Source: GCA-2705995 sp965661625
Lineage (GTDB): Bacteria; Bacteroidota; Bacteroidia; Flavobacteriales_G; Salibacteraceae
Assembly: GCA_965661625.1 (NCBI GenBank)
Contig: CBFIEM010000003.1
Location: forward strand, 62,001-126,000
DNA length: 64,000 bases
Direction of reading: 5' to 3'
In this document: positions 33,425 through 44,200 of the stretch, one piece after another
Layout: each line of letters begins with the position of its first letter
How positions within the stretch are numbered: the stretch's first letter is position 1
The notes under the pieces: generated by a model
What the model was told of the DNA's origin: nothing
What the model saw: the letters and a program-made list of their open reading frames with translations, nothing else
Database searches by the model: none
Program-made: the position numbers and the translations under genes

Positions 33425-36361
33425 TTGCCAACTAAACTCATCCTTTCACTGTGCCTAATTGTATTTGGATGGCCATTACACGTATCTAGCCAGTCATATC
33501 ATTTCAAGCATTTCTCGGTTGCAAATGGATTACCCTTTGTTCACGTTTACGCGATTACCCAAGATGCCTCAGGTCACTTGTGGGTTGGTGGGTACGGTGG
33601 AATTAGCAAATTTGACGGTATTTCGTTTAAAAATTACGGACGCGATGACGGGCTTCTCTCCCACTTCATTACAGGACTAACCACAACAACCACTGGCCAA
33701 CTTTACACTGCTACCGTTAGGGGAATAAACTCTTGGAACGGCAACTCATTCGACACAGTGCTTGAGGCTAATAACATCACAGGTAGGATAAATACAATTG
33801 GGTTCGACATTAACGATAACCTCTGGCTAGGTACAGAACAGGGTCTGTTTAAACATTCAACAAATGGGTTAGTGCCAATTGAGGATGCAAAGGAGAACAT
33901 CACCTGCATCGCATTCAACAAATCAAGAGACAGCCTTTGGCTAGGCACCCCAAGAGGATTGCATGTGCTTGCTATTCGATACGGAACGCTTACGCACATT
34001 AAAGGCATTTCAAAACCCGTTACGGCCATCGCACACGACCCAATTAATAATCGCAGGCTAATTGGCACCAAAAGCGGCCTTTTTGAACTTTCCAAAACCG
34101 GTGTAAAACGATTCGGAATACTCGATGGATTACCTTCAGAAAAGATTTCTTCCATTCACAAAAAGGAACCCGGCTTGTGGTGGATTGGAACAGACAATGG
34201 GTTTGCAGAAATGACCAACCACAACTTTACCATGCACTTCGTGGAAACCGTTCCTAACAGCAACTTAATTGAGGTTTTTTATAGAGATCGGGTAGGAAAC
34301 AGTTGGATTGGAACGTACAACGGTCTCTACAAGTTTAACAGTACTCAATTCCTAAACTACTCGTTTAAAGATGGCATGGCCGGCAGATTCATCTATGGGA
34401 TAAAGCGAGACCAGTTAGGACACCTATGGATAGGATCCCAAAATCAAGGAGCCTTCAGGTATGATGGCTCAAATTTTTACAATTACAACTACACCCATGG
34501 TTTAAAAGGAAATGGTGTGTTGGTATTTGAAGAAGATGAAGAGTCTGTTTATATGGGCACTTCAAATGGCATGGGGATATTCAACAAAAAGCTCCGTCGC
34601 ATTAAATCCGTAGCTCCTCCTGGCATGAAGCGCGCTAAAATAAGCGCACTCGCTTTCCAAGGTGATCGCCTTTGGGTTGGAGGCAAAAAACTCTTGTTCA
34701 CGTATCAAGATGATGAATTCAAGCAGGTGCCATTTGAAATTGGGGAAGACTACGAAATATGGGACCTTGCGCCTGATTCAGCTGGACGTGTATGGATTGG
34801 CGCATATGAAGGCGGTCTATTTCACTTAGACAAAACTGGCCAACTTACCAATTTATCCGACGCTTGGAGCGCAGACATCCGCAATGCCTTATCGTTAGAT
34901 TTTTCCTCCAATCACGATCTTTGGATAGGAACCTTTCAAGGAGTATTTCACTATGATTTACAAGCTGATAAACTCACGCAAATTCGTGAAGTTGATGGCT
35001 TAAATTCAGACCTTGTTTATTTTGTCAAAGCTGACACCCTTCGCAACCACCTTTGGGTTGGTACAAATCAAGGAGTTAATAAGCTTGACCTTACAGCCTT
35101 TTATACCAATGGTGAAATCGACATTCAATCGTTTGGCCAAGACGATGGTTTTATTGGTGTAGAATGCAATGGACATGGGGTACATTGTGATTCCAACGGG
35201 CAGGTTTGGTTTGGCACCGTAAATGGCCTCATTCAATACCTTGGTGCAAGCGCGCAACATAATACCGCCCCAAATCAAACCTTCATTACAGGAGTTAAAC
35301 TCTTCTACCAAGACACTGCGCTCGCTTCAGGAACAACCTTGAGCTACGACCAGAACCAATTAACGTTTAGCTATAAAGGAATCTGCCTAACCAACCCCCA
35401 TAAAGTAAATTACCAATTCATGCTGGAGGGCTATGACAAAGATTGGTCTCCGCCAAGCTCAGAGCGGATAACCACTTTTTCAAATTTAAAACCTGGTGAC
35501 TACCGCTTTCTTGTTCGGAGTCAAAATAACGAAGGGGTTTGGAGTTCCGATTATGCGACCTTCTCCTTCCATATCAAAACTCCCTATTGGCAATCCTGGT
35601 GGTTCATAGTTGCCGTAATTGGCATCTTATCAAGTATAAGCGTCTGGCTTTACCGCAGACGCATCCATAATTTAGAACATCAACTGGAACTGGATCGGCA
35701 GGTTGAAACGCTTAAACTGCAGTCGCTTCGCGCACAAATGAATCCTCATTTCATTTTCAACAGCATGAATAGCATTCAACACTTCATCAACTCCAATGAA
35801 AAAAGACAGGCGAATCGATTCCTGTCCAAGTTTGCTTCGCTCATGAGGTTAACCCTCGACCATTCCAAACAAGGGTTAATCAAGCTCGGTAGTGATTTAC
35901 AATCTATAGAAGTTTACATGGACCTCGAACAAATGCGCTTTGAGGGCAAGTTTACTTATTCCATTGAGGTAGATGAGCAAATTGATGAGGACCTCGTTTT
36001 AGTTCCGCCAATGCTGATGCAGCCCTTTGTAGAAAACAGCATCATTCATGGTTTCTCCAAAATCGACTATCAAGGACTAATCAACATTCGGATTACCCCA
36101 GAAAATGACACCTTACAAATTGTAATCACTGATAATGGAGTTGGAAGGTCTGTAGCTGAAGAGCGCAAGGCTTCTCGAAAAACATCCCTCCACAAATCAG
36201 CTGCACTGAACATATCAAATGAGCGGATTCACGCCCTCGCTCAGATGTACAAACAAAACTTAACGATTGAAATCAAAGACTTAACCAATGAACATGGCCC
36301 TTGCGGTACAGCAGTACATATCCGTGTTCCTTTCCTAACTAAAACCCAAGCGTATGCTTAA
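33425..36361 (+). CDS. Two-component propeller sensor kinase (LytS-type)
   Basis: A 978-residue sensor. The start is a TTG 4 bp after the previous stop, giving a signal peptide. About 600 residues of propeller repeats follow, each with W-[IV]-G motifs (LWVGGYGGI, WLGTEQGL, LWIGSQNQG), forming one or two beta propellers in the periplasm. Then come a Y_Y_Y domain (about 630-710), one membrane segment (WWFIVAVIGILSSI), a coiled coil, and a LytS-type His kinase with His775 in MNPHFIFNSMN and an ATPase motif VITDNGVGRS. Such sensors commonly detect polysaccharides. It overlaps the LytTR regulator gene by 8 bp. Confidence 0.92.
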   Translation: MPTKLILSLCLIVFGWPLHVSSQSYHFKHFSVANGLPFVHVYAITQDASGHLWVGGYGGISKFDGISFKNYGRDDGLLSHFITGLTTTTTGQLYTATVRGINSWNGNSFDTVLEANNITGRINTIGFDINDNLWLGTEQGLFKHSTNGLVPIEDAKENITCIAFNKSRDSLWLGTPRGLHVLAIRYGTLTHIKGISKPVTAIAHDPINNRRLIGTKSGLFELSKTGVKRFGILDGLPSEKISSIHKKEPGLWWIGTDNGFAEMTNHNFTMHFVETVPNSNLIEVFYRDRVGNSWIGTYNGLYKFNSTQFLNYSFKDGMAGRFIYGIKRDQLGHLWIGSQNQGAFRYDGSNFYNYNYTHGLKGNGVLVFEEDEESVYMGTSNGMGIFNKKLRRIKSVAPPGMKRAKISALAFQGDRLWVGGKKLLFTYQDDEFKQVPFEIGEDYEIWDLAPDSAGRVWIGAYEGGLFHLDKTGQLTNLSDAWSADIRNALSLDFSSNHDLWIGTFQGVFHYDLQADKLTQIREVDGLNSDLVYFVKADTLRNHLWVGTNQGVNKLDLTAFYTNGEIDIQSFGQDDGFIGVECNGHGVHCDSNGQVWFGTVNGLIQYLGASAQHNTAPNQTFITGVKLFYQDTALASGTTLSYDQNQLTFSYKGICLTNPHKVNYQFMLEGYDKDWSPPSSERITTFSNLKPGDYRFLVRSQNNEGVWSSDYATFSFHIKTPYWQSWWFIVAVIGILSSISVWLYRRRIHNLEHQLELDRQVETLKLQSLRAQMNPHFIFNSMNSIQHFINSNEKRQANRFLSKFASLMRLTLDHSKQGLIKLGSDLQSIEVYMDLEQMRFEGKFTYSIEVDEQIDEDLVLVPPMLMQPFVENSIIHGFSKIDYQGLINIRITPENDTLQIVITDNGVGRSVAEERKASRKTSLHKSAALNISNERIHALAQMYKQNLTIEIKDLTNEHGPCGTAVHIRVPFLTKTQAYA

Positions 36362-37103
36362 AGCTATCATAATTGACGACGAAGAAAAAGCCCAAAAGAA
36401 CCTTTTCAACTTGCTCAAAGAATATTGCGATAACGTGGAAGTTATGGCAATGGAAAGTTCCATTGAAGAAGGAATTGAGCGCATAGATAAACTCAAACCC
36501 GACTTAGTATTTTTGGACATTGAAATGGACAACGAAACGGGGTTTGATTTGCTCAAACATTATCCTTCACCAACGTTTCATGTCATTTTTGTAACTGCCC
36601 ACGATGAATATGCCATTCGCGCCTTTAAACACAGTGCAGTAGATTACTTGCTGAAACCTGTAGATATTGACGAGCTCACAGAAGCCATTACGCGTCTTGA
36701 AAACAAGGTCAATGTAAAGCCAGCCGAATCCAACATTGATTTCCTGTTAAGCCAGCTCGCGAATCCATCAAAAGAACTGGACAAGCTCATTTTACCTTCA
36801 ATGGAGAGCCTGCTGTTTGTTAATGTTGAAGATATCGTGCGTTGTGAGTCTATTGACAACTATACCAACTTCCATATGGCTAGCGGAAAAGTTCACCTCG
36901 TGTCTAAAAACATCAAACACTATGAGGATATTCTACAGGATACACATTTCTTTCGGGTTCACCGCTCTCACTTAATCAACATCAACTTTATCAAGGAATA
37001 CCATCGCGGTGAGGGAGGATACCTTACTCTGACTAACGGTGAACAAGTCCCTGTTTCACGCCGCAAGAAAATTGCCTTCCTCAGCCAGTTTACTCGTCAA
37101 TAA
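36354..37103 (+). CDS. LytTR-family response regulator
   Basis: A 249-residue regulator. The receiver domain (1-120) has the acidic pair Asp8/Asp9, phospho-acceptor Asp55 in VFLDIEMD, Thr in FVTAHDEY and Lys in YLLKPVD. A LytTR DNA-binding domain follows (about 150-245, with VRCESIDNYTNFHM and HFFRVHRSHLINI). It is surely the partner of the propeller kinase encoded just before it, with an 8-bp overlap. Target genes are unknown. The nearby TonB receptor gene downstream is a natural candidate, but no binding repeat could be confirmed. Confidence 0.95.
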   Translation: MLKAIIIDDEEKAQKNLFNLLKEYCDNVEVMAMESSIEEGIERIDKLKPDLVFLDIEMDNETGFDLLKHYPSPTFHVIFVTAHDEYAIRAFKHSAVDYLLKPVDIDELTEAITRLENKVNVKPAESNIDFLLSQLANPSKELDKLILPSMESLLFVNVEDIVRCESIDNYTNFHMASGKVHLVSKNIKHYEDILQDTHFFRVHRSHLININFIKEYHRGEGGYLTLTNGEQVPVSRRKKIAFLSQFTRQ

Positions 37104-37227
37104 TGACCATTTTAAACCTGCAAAACCGAATTCTGCACATTCAACACCATATTCTCAATCTGAGTTGTTAATGATTGTTAAAGGATTCACTTTTGGTTTT
37201 GAAGATTAAGCTTGACTTATGGAAAAT

Positions 37228-37281
37228 CCGCACAATCAGTCTCTTATTTAAAGTGTAAAGCATGCACAGACAAATGTGCGG
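37228..37281. repeat. Inverted repeat CCGCACA ... TGTGCGG upstream of the TonB receptor gene
   Basis: CCGCACA (37228-37234) and TGTGCGG (37275-37281) are perfect inverse copies 40 bp apart. An inner pair, GCACA (37264-37268) and TGTGC (37275-37279), can pair with the same right arm. The repeat is in the 297-bp gap before the TonB receptor gene and upstream of its likely promoter. It could be an operator or chance; I cannot tell which. Confidence 0.35.
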
Positions 37282-37310
37282 ACAGTTGCAGTGGCTTTGC
37301 GCCGAATAAA

Positions 37311-37344
37311 TTTTGCAATAGCTATGGGTATTTATGTATATTTA
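37311..37344 (+). promoter_or_regulatory. Promoter of the TonB receptor-T9SS cargo-PorV unit
   Basis: TTTTG at 37311-37315 and TATATTTA (37337-37344, one mismatch to TAnnTTTG) are 21 bp apart. A leader of about 50 nt would precede ATG 37401. The 297-bp gap from 37104 to 37400 contains no convincing gene. Confidence 0.45.
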
Positions 37345-37400
37345 CGCGCTTTAAAATTGAGCTATTACTACATTTTACGCACTACTATAAATCTTAAATT

Positions 37401-40400
37401 ATGTTAAGAAAAGTACTCCTATCGGTACTGAGCATCCTGTGCTTTAGTGCTTTATCTATTGCCCAAACCGGACAAGGTGGAATAAAAGGTAAAGTAAGTG
37501 ATCAACAAACTGGGGAGCCATTACCCTTCGTTAATGTTGTGGTTGAACTCAATGGAGTTCAAGTTACAGGTGGCGCTACCGACTTTGATGGAAAATATTT
37601 CATCAAGCCTCTTGATGCAGGTAAATACACCGTTAAAGCATCCTTCACAGGATACAAGCCTTTGCAAATCAATGGCGTGCAGGTAACAGGTAACCGCATT
37701 GAGTTTCTTGACATCAAAATGTCTCCGAGTATTGAGCAATTGGATGAGTTTGTAGTAGTAGATTACAAGGTGCCCCTAATCTCAAAAGATAATACCACTT
37801 CAGGTTCTACTGTAACCAAAGAAGACATCATGAGGATGCCAACACGTAGTGCAACTGGTATTGCACAAACCGTTGGCGGTGTTTATTCGAAAGATGACGG
37901 TTCTGGAAGTTTAAGTATCCGTGGAGCGCGCTCTGATGCAAACTATTATTTCATTGATGGTATTAAGGTGCGTGGTTCAAGTAACCTTCCGCAAGCAGCG
38001 ATTGAGGAAGTAAGCGTAATGACTGGTGGTATCCCTGCTCAATATGGTGATGTTACTGGAGGGGTAATTTCGATTACAACGCGTGGTCCTTCAAGCGTTT
38101 ATTTTGGTTCTGCTGAATTTGTATCATCAGGGTTCAAAATTGGTGATGATGTGCGCGGGTTAGATGCCTATGGTTACAACTTATTGGAGGTTTCTGGCGC
38201 GGGTCCGATTCTCATGAAAAAGGATGCTGATGGAAACAAAACCAACAAACCCCTACTAGGCTTCTTTATATCTGGTAACTACACTGGCGTTCAAGATCAA
38301 CGTCCAAGTGCAATTGGATGGTGGAAAATAAAGGATGAATCATTAGATGCATTGAGAAGTAACCCATTGCGTTTCGCAACTCAGGGTACAGGTACTTTTC
38401 AAAATGCTGAATTCTTAAGAGCGAATGATTTTGAGAAAGTTCGCACTCGTCCGAATGATGCCAGGAATCAGTTTAACGTAACAGGAAAAATTGACGTAAA
38501 CACTGGCGAAAAAACAAACCTAACGTTTGGTGGATCTTATATTTATGCAAAAGAGCGCGCATTTAGCTTTGCTAATTCACTGCTAAACACTGATGCTAAT
38601 CCGGAAGTAACGAACAATACGTGGCGTGTATTTGGTCGTTTCACGCAACGTTTTGGCTCAAATAATCCAAGCGAAGAGGAGTCTAATTCACTCATTAAGA
38701 ATGCGTATTACACCATTCAGGCGGATTTCTCACAAACAAATGCATTACAGCAATCTGCTGAACACAAAGACAATTTCTTCAACTATGGATATGTTGGTAG
38801 TTTCGACACTTATACTACACGTAACTACGCCTTAACAACAGATACCATTTTTGACGGTACCCGTTGGGGATATTCTCAAGATACCGTTTCAATTACAGGT
38901 TTCTTTCAGCAAACATTTGAAGATACATTGATTGGGTTTACACCATCGAGTATCAACGAAGAAATGGCTGAGTTCACAAGCCGCTATTACGAGTTATATG
39001 GATGGCAAGGGTATGACGACAATGGTAACCCTGTTTTCGATTCTGATGCTGCATCTGACGATCAAAACAATGATGGTGCTATTTCAGGTGCTGAAAGGAA
39101 CTTCTTCCTTCGCCGTGTAGATAACATCCGAGGAAATGGTGGTTTGTACAATGGTGACCTTCCTCCTTCAGTGTATAACTTGTGGAGCTCGCATGCTGCA
39201 CCATTTAACGGTTATTCTAAATCTCGTGCTAATCAGTTCCGTGTGTCGGCTCTTGGGTCTGCAGATATTAAAGACCATGCAATTAGTGTAGGTCTTGAAT
39301 ATGAGCAACGTTCTGACCGTGCGTACTCGTTGTCTCCTGCTGGACTTTGGAACATTGGTCGTTTGCGTGTTAACTCACACTTACAAAACTTAGATCGTGC
39401 CAACTCTACTGTTGAGTACCGAGACAATACCTATCCATACATCGATTATGAGCGTTTAAATGGTGCTCCTGGAAGCTACCGCGGTGATGACGCACAATCG
39501 TTCTTTGACTTCAACTTACGTCGTAGCCTCGGACTAAATCCTGATGGCAATGACTTTATTGATTTCAACAGCTATGGTCCTAGCGATATGGATTTGGCAT
39601 TTTTTAGTGCTGACGAACTGCTGAATGGTGGTAATAGCCTTGTAAGCTACTACGGTTACGACGCGTATGGTAATACCGTTACTGGAAACCCTACCATTGA
39701 TGATTTCTTCAACGAAACAGATGAGTACGGAAATTTCACACGACCAATTGGTGCATTCAGACCAATTTACATGGCTGGTTTCATCCAAGACAAATTTGCT
39801 TTTGATGACCTTGTATTTAATGTTGGCCTTCGAATTGACCGCTATGATGCAAACCAATCTGTATTACAAGATCCATTTGTATTATTCCCAACAATCAAGG
39901 CTGGTGAGCAAGAAGCTCGCGCATTAGCTGAAGACGGCAATCACCCAGGGAATATTGGTAACGATTACGTTGTTTATGTTGACAATGTTCAGAATCCAAC
40001 CAGTATTACAGGTTACCGTGATGAAAATACTTGGTACAATGCAGATGGTATCGAAATAGATGATCCAGCAACAATAGCTGGCGCTTCAGGAATTGCTCCG
40101 CTTTTAGTTGACAAAGAGAATACACGCTCTACGGACATTACGTCGGCATCTTTTGAAGACTACACACCGCAAACGAACTTCATGCCGCGTATCGCTTTCT
40201 CATTCCCGATCTCGGATGAAGCATTATTCTTTGCTCACTACGATGTGTTAACTAAGCGTCCTACCACAGGAAATCGTTTAAACCCATTGAATTACTTCTA
40301 CCTAGATCAGATTCCTTCAAATAATATTTTGAACAATCCTGATCTACAGCCAGAACAAACGATTGACTACGCAGTTGGATTCCAACAAAAACTTACAAAT

Positions 40401-41237
40401 AGCTCTTCAATGAAAATTGAAGCATTCTATCGTGAGATGCGTGACATGGTTCAAACTGTTGGCTTACAACAAGCTTACCCACGTACATACCAAACATTTG
40501 GAAACATTGACTTTGGTACAGTTAAAGGGCTAACGTTCTCTTACGATTTAAGAAGAACTGGAAACCTTTGGATGAAAGCATCTTATACCCTTCAGTTTGC
40601 TGATGGTACAGGTTCAAACGCAACTTCTGGTGTAAACTTGGTTCGTGCTGGTCGTCAAACACTGCGTACCACAACACCATTAAACTTTGATCAACGCCAC
40701 ACCATTGTTGCTACAGTTGATTACCGCTACGGTTCTGGTAAAGATTACAATGGTCCAGTATTATTTGGAAAACAAATCCTAAAAAATACAGGATTCAATG
40801 CACAGGTAACAGCTGGTTCGGGTGAGCCTTACTCAGCACAACGTGCAGTTACAGGTACTGCGTTTTTCTCACAAGTAGGATCTCCTATTCTTGATGGCTC
40901 TATCAACGGTTCACGTCTACCATGGCAATACCGTATGGACATGCGAATAGATCGCGACCTTGAGCTCAACGTAGGAAAAGAGAAAAGCAAAAAGCTAATG
41001 ATGAACGTTTACCTACAGGTTCTCAATGTATTGAATAACCGAAACATCGTGAACGTTTACCGTGCAACTGGTAACCCAGATGATGATGGTTACTTAACGG
41101 ATGCTACATTCGCTAACGACATACAATCACAAAATGATGAGCAAACTTTCCGTGAGCTTTACACGATGAAAGTAAATAGCCCATTTAATTATAGTCTTCC
41201 ACGCCGTATTCGCCTGGGGGTATTAGTAAACTTTTAA
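37401..41237 (+). CDS. TonB-dependent receptor with carboxypeptidase-regulatory-like domain
   Basis: A 1278-residue outer-membrane transporter. A signal peptide is followed by a carboxypeptidase regulatory-like domain (about 25-110, with GKVSDQQTGEPLPFVNVVV), a plug domain (about 130-230, with SLSIRGARSDANYYFIDG and GGIPAQYGDVTGG), and a long 22-strand barrel ending in LGVLVNF, with the terminal Phe needed for barrel assembly. Unlike SusC partners there is no adjacent SusD. Instead a T9SS cargo and PorV-like gene follow on the same strand (31 bp gap). The ligand is unknown. Confidence 0.92.
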   Translation: MLRKVLLSVLSILCFSALSIAQTGQGGIKGKVSDQQTGEPLPFVNVVVELNGVQVTGGATDFDGKYFIKPLDAGKYTVKASFTGYKPLQINGVQVTGNRIEFLDIKMSPSIEQLDEFVVVDYKVPLISKDNTTSGSTVTKEDIMRMPTRSATGIAQTVGGVYSKDDGSGSLSIRGARSDANYYFIDGIKVRGSSNLPQAAIEEVSVMTGGIPAQYGDVTGGVISITTRGPSSVYFGSAEFVSSGFKIGDDVRGLDAYGYNLLEVSGAGPILMKKDADGNKTNKPLLGFFISGNYTGVQDQRPSAIGWWKIKDESLDALRSNPLRFATQGTGTFQNAEFLRANDFEKVRTRPNDARNQFNVTGKIDVNTGEKTNLTFGGSYIYAKERAFSFANSLLNTDANPEVTNNTWRVFGRFTQRFGSNNPSEEESNSLIKNAYYTIQADFSQTNALQQSAEHKDNFFNYGYVGSFDTYTTRNYALTTDTIFDGTRWGYSQDTVSITGFFQQTFEDTLIGFTPSSINEEMAEFTSRYYELYGWQGYDDNGNPVFDSDAASDDQNNDGAISGAERNFFLRRVDNIRGNGGLYNGDLPPSVYNLWSSHAAPFNGYSKSRANQFRVSALGSADIKDHAISVGLEYEQRSDRAYSLSPAGLWNIGRLRVNSHLQNLDRANSTVEYRDNTYPYIDYERLNGAPGSYRGDDAQSFFDFNLRRSLGLNPDGNDFIDFNSYGPSDMDLAFFSADELLNGGNSLVSYYGYDAYGNTVTGNPTIDDFFNETDEYGNFTRPIGAFRPIYMAGFIQDKFAFDDLVFNVGLRIDRYDANQSVLQDPFVLFPTIKAGEQEARALAEDGNHPGNIGNDYVVYVDNVQNPTSITGYRDENTWYNADGIEIDDPATIAGASGIAPLLVDKENTRSTDITSASFEDYTPQTNFMPRIAFSFPISDEALFFAHYDVLTKRPTTGNRLNPLNYFYLDQIPSNNILNNPDLQPEQTIDYAVGFQQKLTNSSSMKIEAFYREMRDMVQTVGLQQAYPRTYQTFGNIDFGTVKGLTFSYDLRRTGNLWMKASYTLQFADGTGSNATSGVNLVRAGRQTLRTTTPLNFDQRHTIVATVDYRYGSGKDYNGPVLFGKQILKNTGFNAQVTAGSGEPYSAQRAVTGTAFFSQVGSPILDGSINGSRLPWQYRMDMRIDRDLELNVGKEKSKKLMMNVYLQVLNVLNNRNIVNVYRATGNPDDDGYLTDATFANDIQSQNDEQTFRELYTMKVNSPFNYSLPRRIRLGVLVNF

Positions 41238-41268
41238 TCTGCACTTACTTAAATAACATACATACATT

Positions 41269-44200
41269 ATGAAAAAGGGTCTTTTATATGTACTGAGTGT
41301 TGCCTTTATCGGGCTTAGCTTCAATGCTGAAGCCAAGAACTATGAAGGTGAACGTAAAAACTCAGCCGCGAACAGTGGGAAGAGCGGAAGCGGTAATGGA
41401 ACAGCAGCAAACTGCTCTGCACCAGCAACCGCTACAGAGTTAGATATTAATAACACAAGAGCGCTTATCCAAACTGGTGGTGATATGTGGTGGGACCTTG
41501 TAGGTCAACCGCGTTATGAGATTCCCGCAGGATCTGGTCGTGATGCACTTTTTGCAGGTTCATTATGGCTTGGTGGTCAAGATGTATCTGGTCAGTTAAA
41601 GGTTGCCGCTCAACGATTCCGTGCTGCTGGTAACGATTTCTGGACAGGTCCTCTGAATATCGAGACTGCAGAGATTGATCCTAATACATGTGAAGAATTT
41701 GATGATCATTTTGTTACTACACGCGACGAAGTGACTGAATTCGTAGGATGGTACGAAGCAGGAATATTTGATTCTGAAAACGGAACTACTACTCAACAAG
41801 AGAATTTCCCTGACTACTCCATTCCTGCCTCTATTTTAAACTGGCCAGGTAACGGACGGGAGCAGAACCCTTATAATGAAGACCCACAACTTGCCCCTTA
41901 CTTTGACCGCGATGGTGATGAAATCTATGACCCTTCAGCTGGAGATTATCCACGCTATGACCTTCGCGGCAACCCTGAATGTGGACAACGTATTGTGGAT
42001 ATTTATGGTGATAAAAACCTGTGGTGGGTTTTTAATGATAAAGGAAACATTCACACCGAATCCAATGGAGACCCAATTGGTATGGAGGTGAGAGCTCAAG
42101 CGTTTGGTTTTGCTACCAACGATGAAGTGAATAACATGACCTTTTACAACTATGAACTACATAACCGCTCTTCGTTTACCTTAGAGAACACCTATTTCGG
42201 TTTCTGGGTAGATCCTGATTTAGGAAATGCGCAAGATGATTATGTAGGATGTGATGTACGTCGTGGATTAGGATATTGCTACAACGGTGATGAAGATGAT
42301 GAAGATAATGGTGGTTCACTTGGATATGGTGAGAACCCACCTGCAATTGGAGTTGACTTCTTCCAAGGTCCTTTCCAAGACAATGACGGCCAAGATAACC
42401 CTGGACCTGCATCCAATACAGAAGTTCTTGATTACAACACGGCATTCAACCAAGCTGGTATTCCTTACAAAGGATTAGGTGTTGGTTACGGCGATGGAAT
42501 TCCAGATAACGAACGTTTAGGGATGCGTGCTTTTATGTACTACAACAACGGTAACGGTCCTGTTGGAGAACCTGGTACTGCGGTTGATTACTACAACTAC
42601 TTACGCTCATTCTGGTTAGATAATGCGCGTATGGTTTATGGAGGAACTGGTCGCCCAGGATCTCAAGGAGCTAACACGCAGCGTGCCGATTTCATGTTCC
42701 CTGGCGACTCTGATCCTATTGGATGGGGTACTGAAGGTAACCCTCAAGCAATCTGGACAGAGGTTACAGCAAATAATCAACCATTTGACCGTCGCTTTAT
42801 ACAATCAGCTGGTCCATTTACACTTGCACCCGGTGCAGTAAATAACATTACAGTTGGTGTAGTTTGGTCGCTAGCTTCTTCAGGTGGTGCTAACGCATCG
42901 GTAGAAACGCTTCGTAAAGCAGATGATAAAACACAGGCCTTATTTGACAATTGCTTCCAAATCTTAAACGGACCGGAAGCACCAGAAGTTTCAGTTATAG
43001 AGTTGGATAAAGAATTGATCTTAACACTTGATAACTTACCAACTTCAAACAACTACAACGAGACATACACGGAGAACGATCCATTTATCATTCCTCCTGA
43101 TTCGGCAGCAATTGACGGAACTTTCCGCGCCCTTACAGCGCGTGAAAAAGATGAGTGGTCAAAGTATCGCTTCCAGGGATATCAAATCTTCCAATTGAAA
43201 GATGAAACGGTATCTCCTTCTGAACTGTTTGACCTGGATCGTGCACGACTTGTTGCTCAATGTGATATCCGTGATAACGTTGTTGACCTCATCAACTTTG
43301 ATTTCGACAATGATTTAGGAGCGGTTGTTCCTAGTTTTAAGGTTGAAAATGCGGCGAACGATGGCATTTCAAAATCATTCAGAATAACTGAAGATGTTTT
43401 CGCAGAAGGTGACAATAGACTGGTAAATCACAAAACGTATTATTTCATGGCTATAGCCTATGCGTTTAACGAGTTTAAACCTTATAGCCAAACAAACCCT
43501 GATAACCTAGACGGACAAACACAGGTATACCTACCGAGTCGTAAAGCTGTTTCAGGTCCTATCAGAACAAATGCTGCTATTCCACACAAATCATCTCCAA
43601 GAGATGGTGGTACGCGCTTAAACAGTGCTTACGGTGATGGATTAGAAATCACGCGTATCGAAGGTGTTGGTAATGGTGGAAACAACCTTGAAATCAAGCA
43701 AGAAGACATCGACGAAATGATGGCTAATGGTAGTAACCGCATTTTAAATCCTACCTATGAAGCAGGTGCTGGCCCAATCAATGTGAAGGTTTTTGACCCA
43801 CTTAATGTGCGTCCAGGTACTTACAGCATTGCCATGGCTGATACTTCAGACAACGACCGTATATCGGATGCATTCTGGATGCTTTACGGTGGTGATCTTG
43901 CTGACACGATTTTCTCACCAGATACTATCGGTGGACAGAGTGAAGTGCTGATTCCAGAACTAGGTATATCAGTAACTATCAGTCAGCCTCAAATGTCAGG
44001 AGACCGCGATGCAGATCGATTAGGGATGATTGATGCCAGTATTGAATACGCTGATCCAGGGAATCAATGGCTTGGTGGAGTTGCCGACAATGATGGTAAC
44101 AACTTCTTTAACTGGATACTTTCAGGAACAAATGCTGAAGAAGACTTTCCAGAATTCTGGGATCTATTCTTTACTTACTCTGCAGGTGATCGTGAAGGAA

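Noticed and set aside
37212..37397. 61-codon frame in front of the TonB receptor gene
   Set aside because: Overlaps the predicted promoter and shows no protein features.
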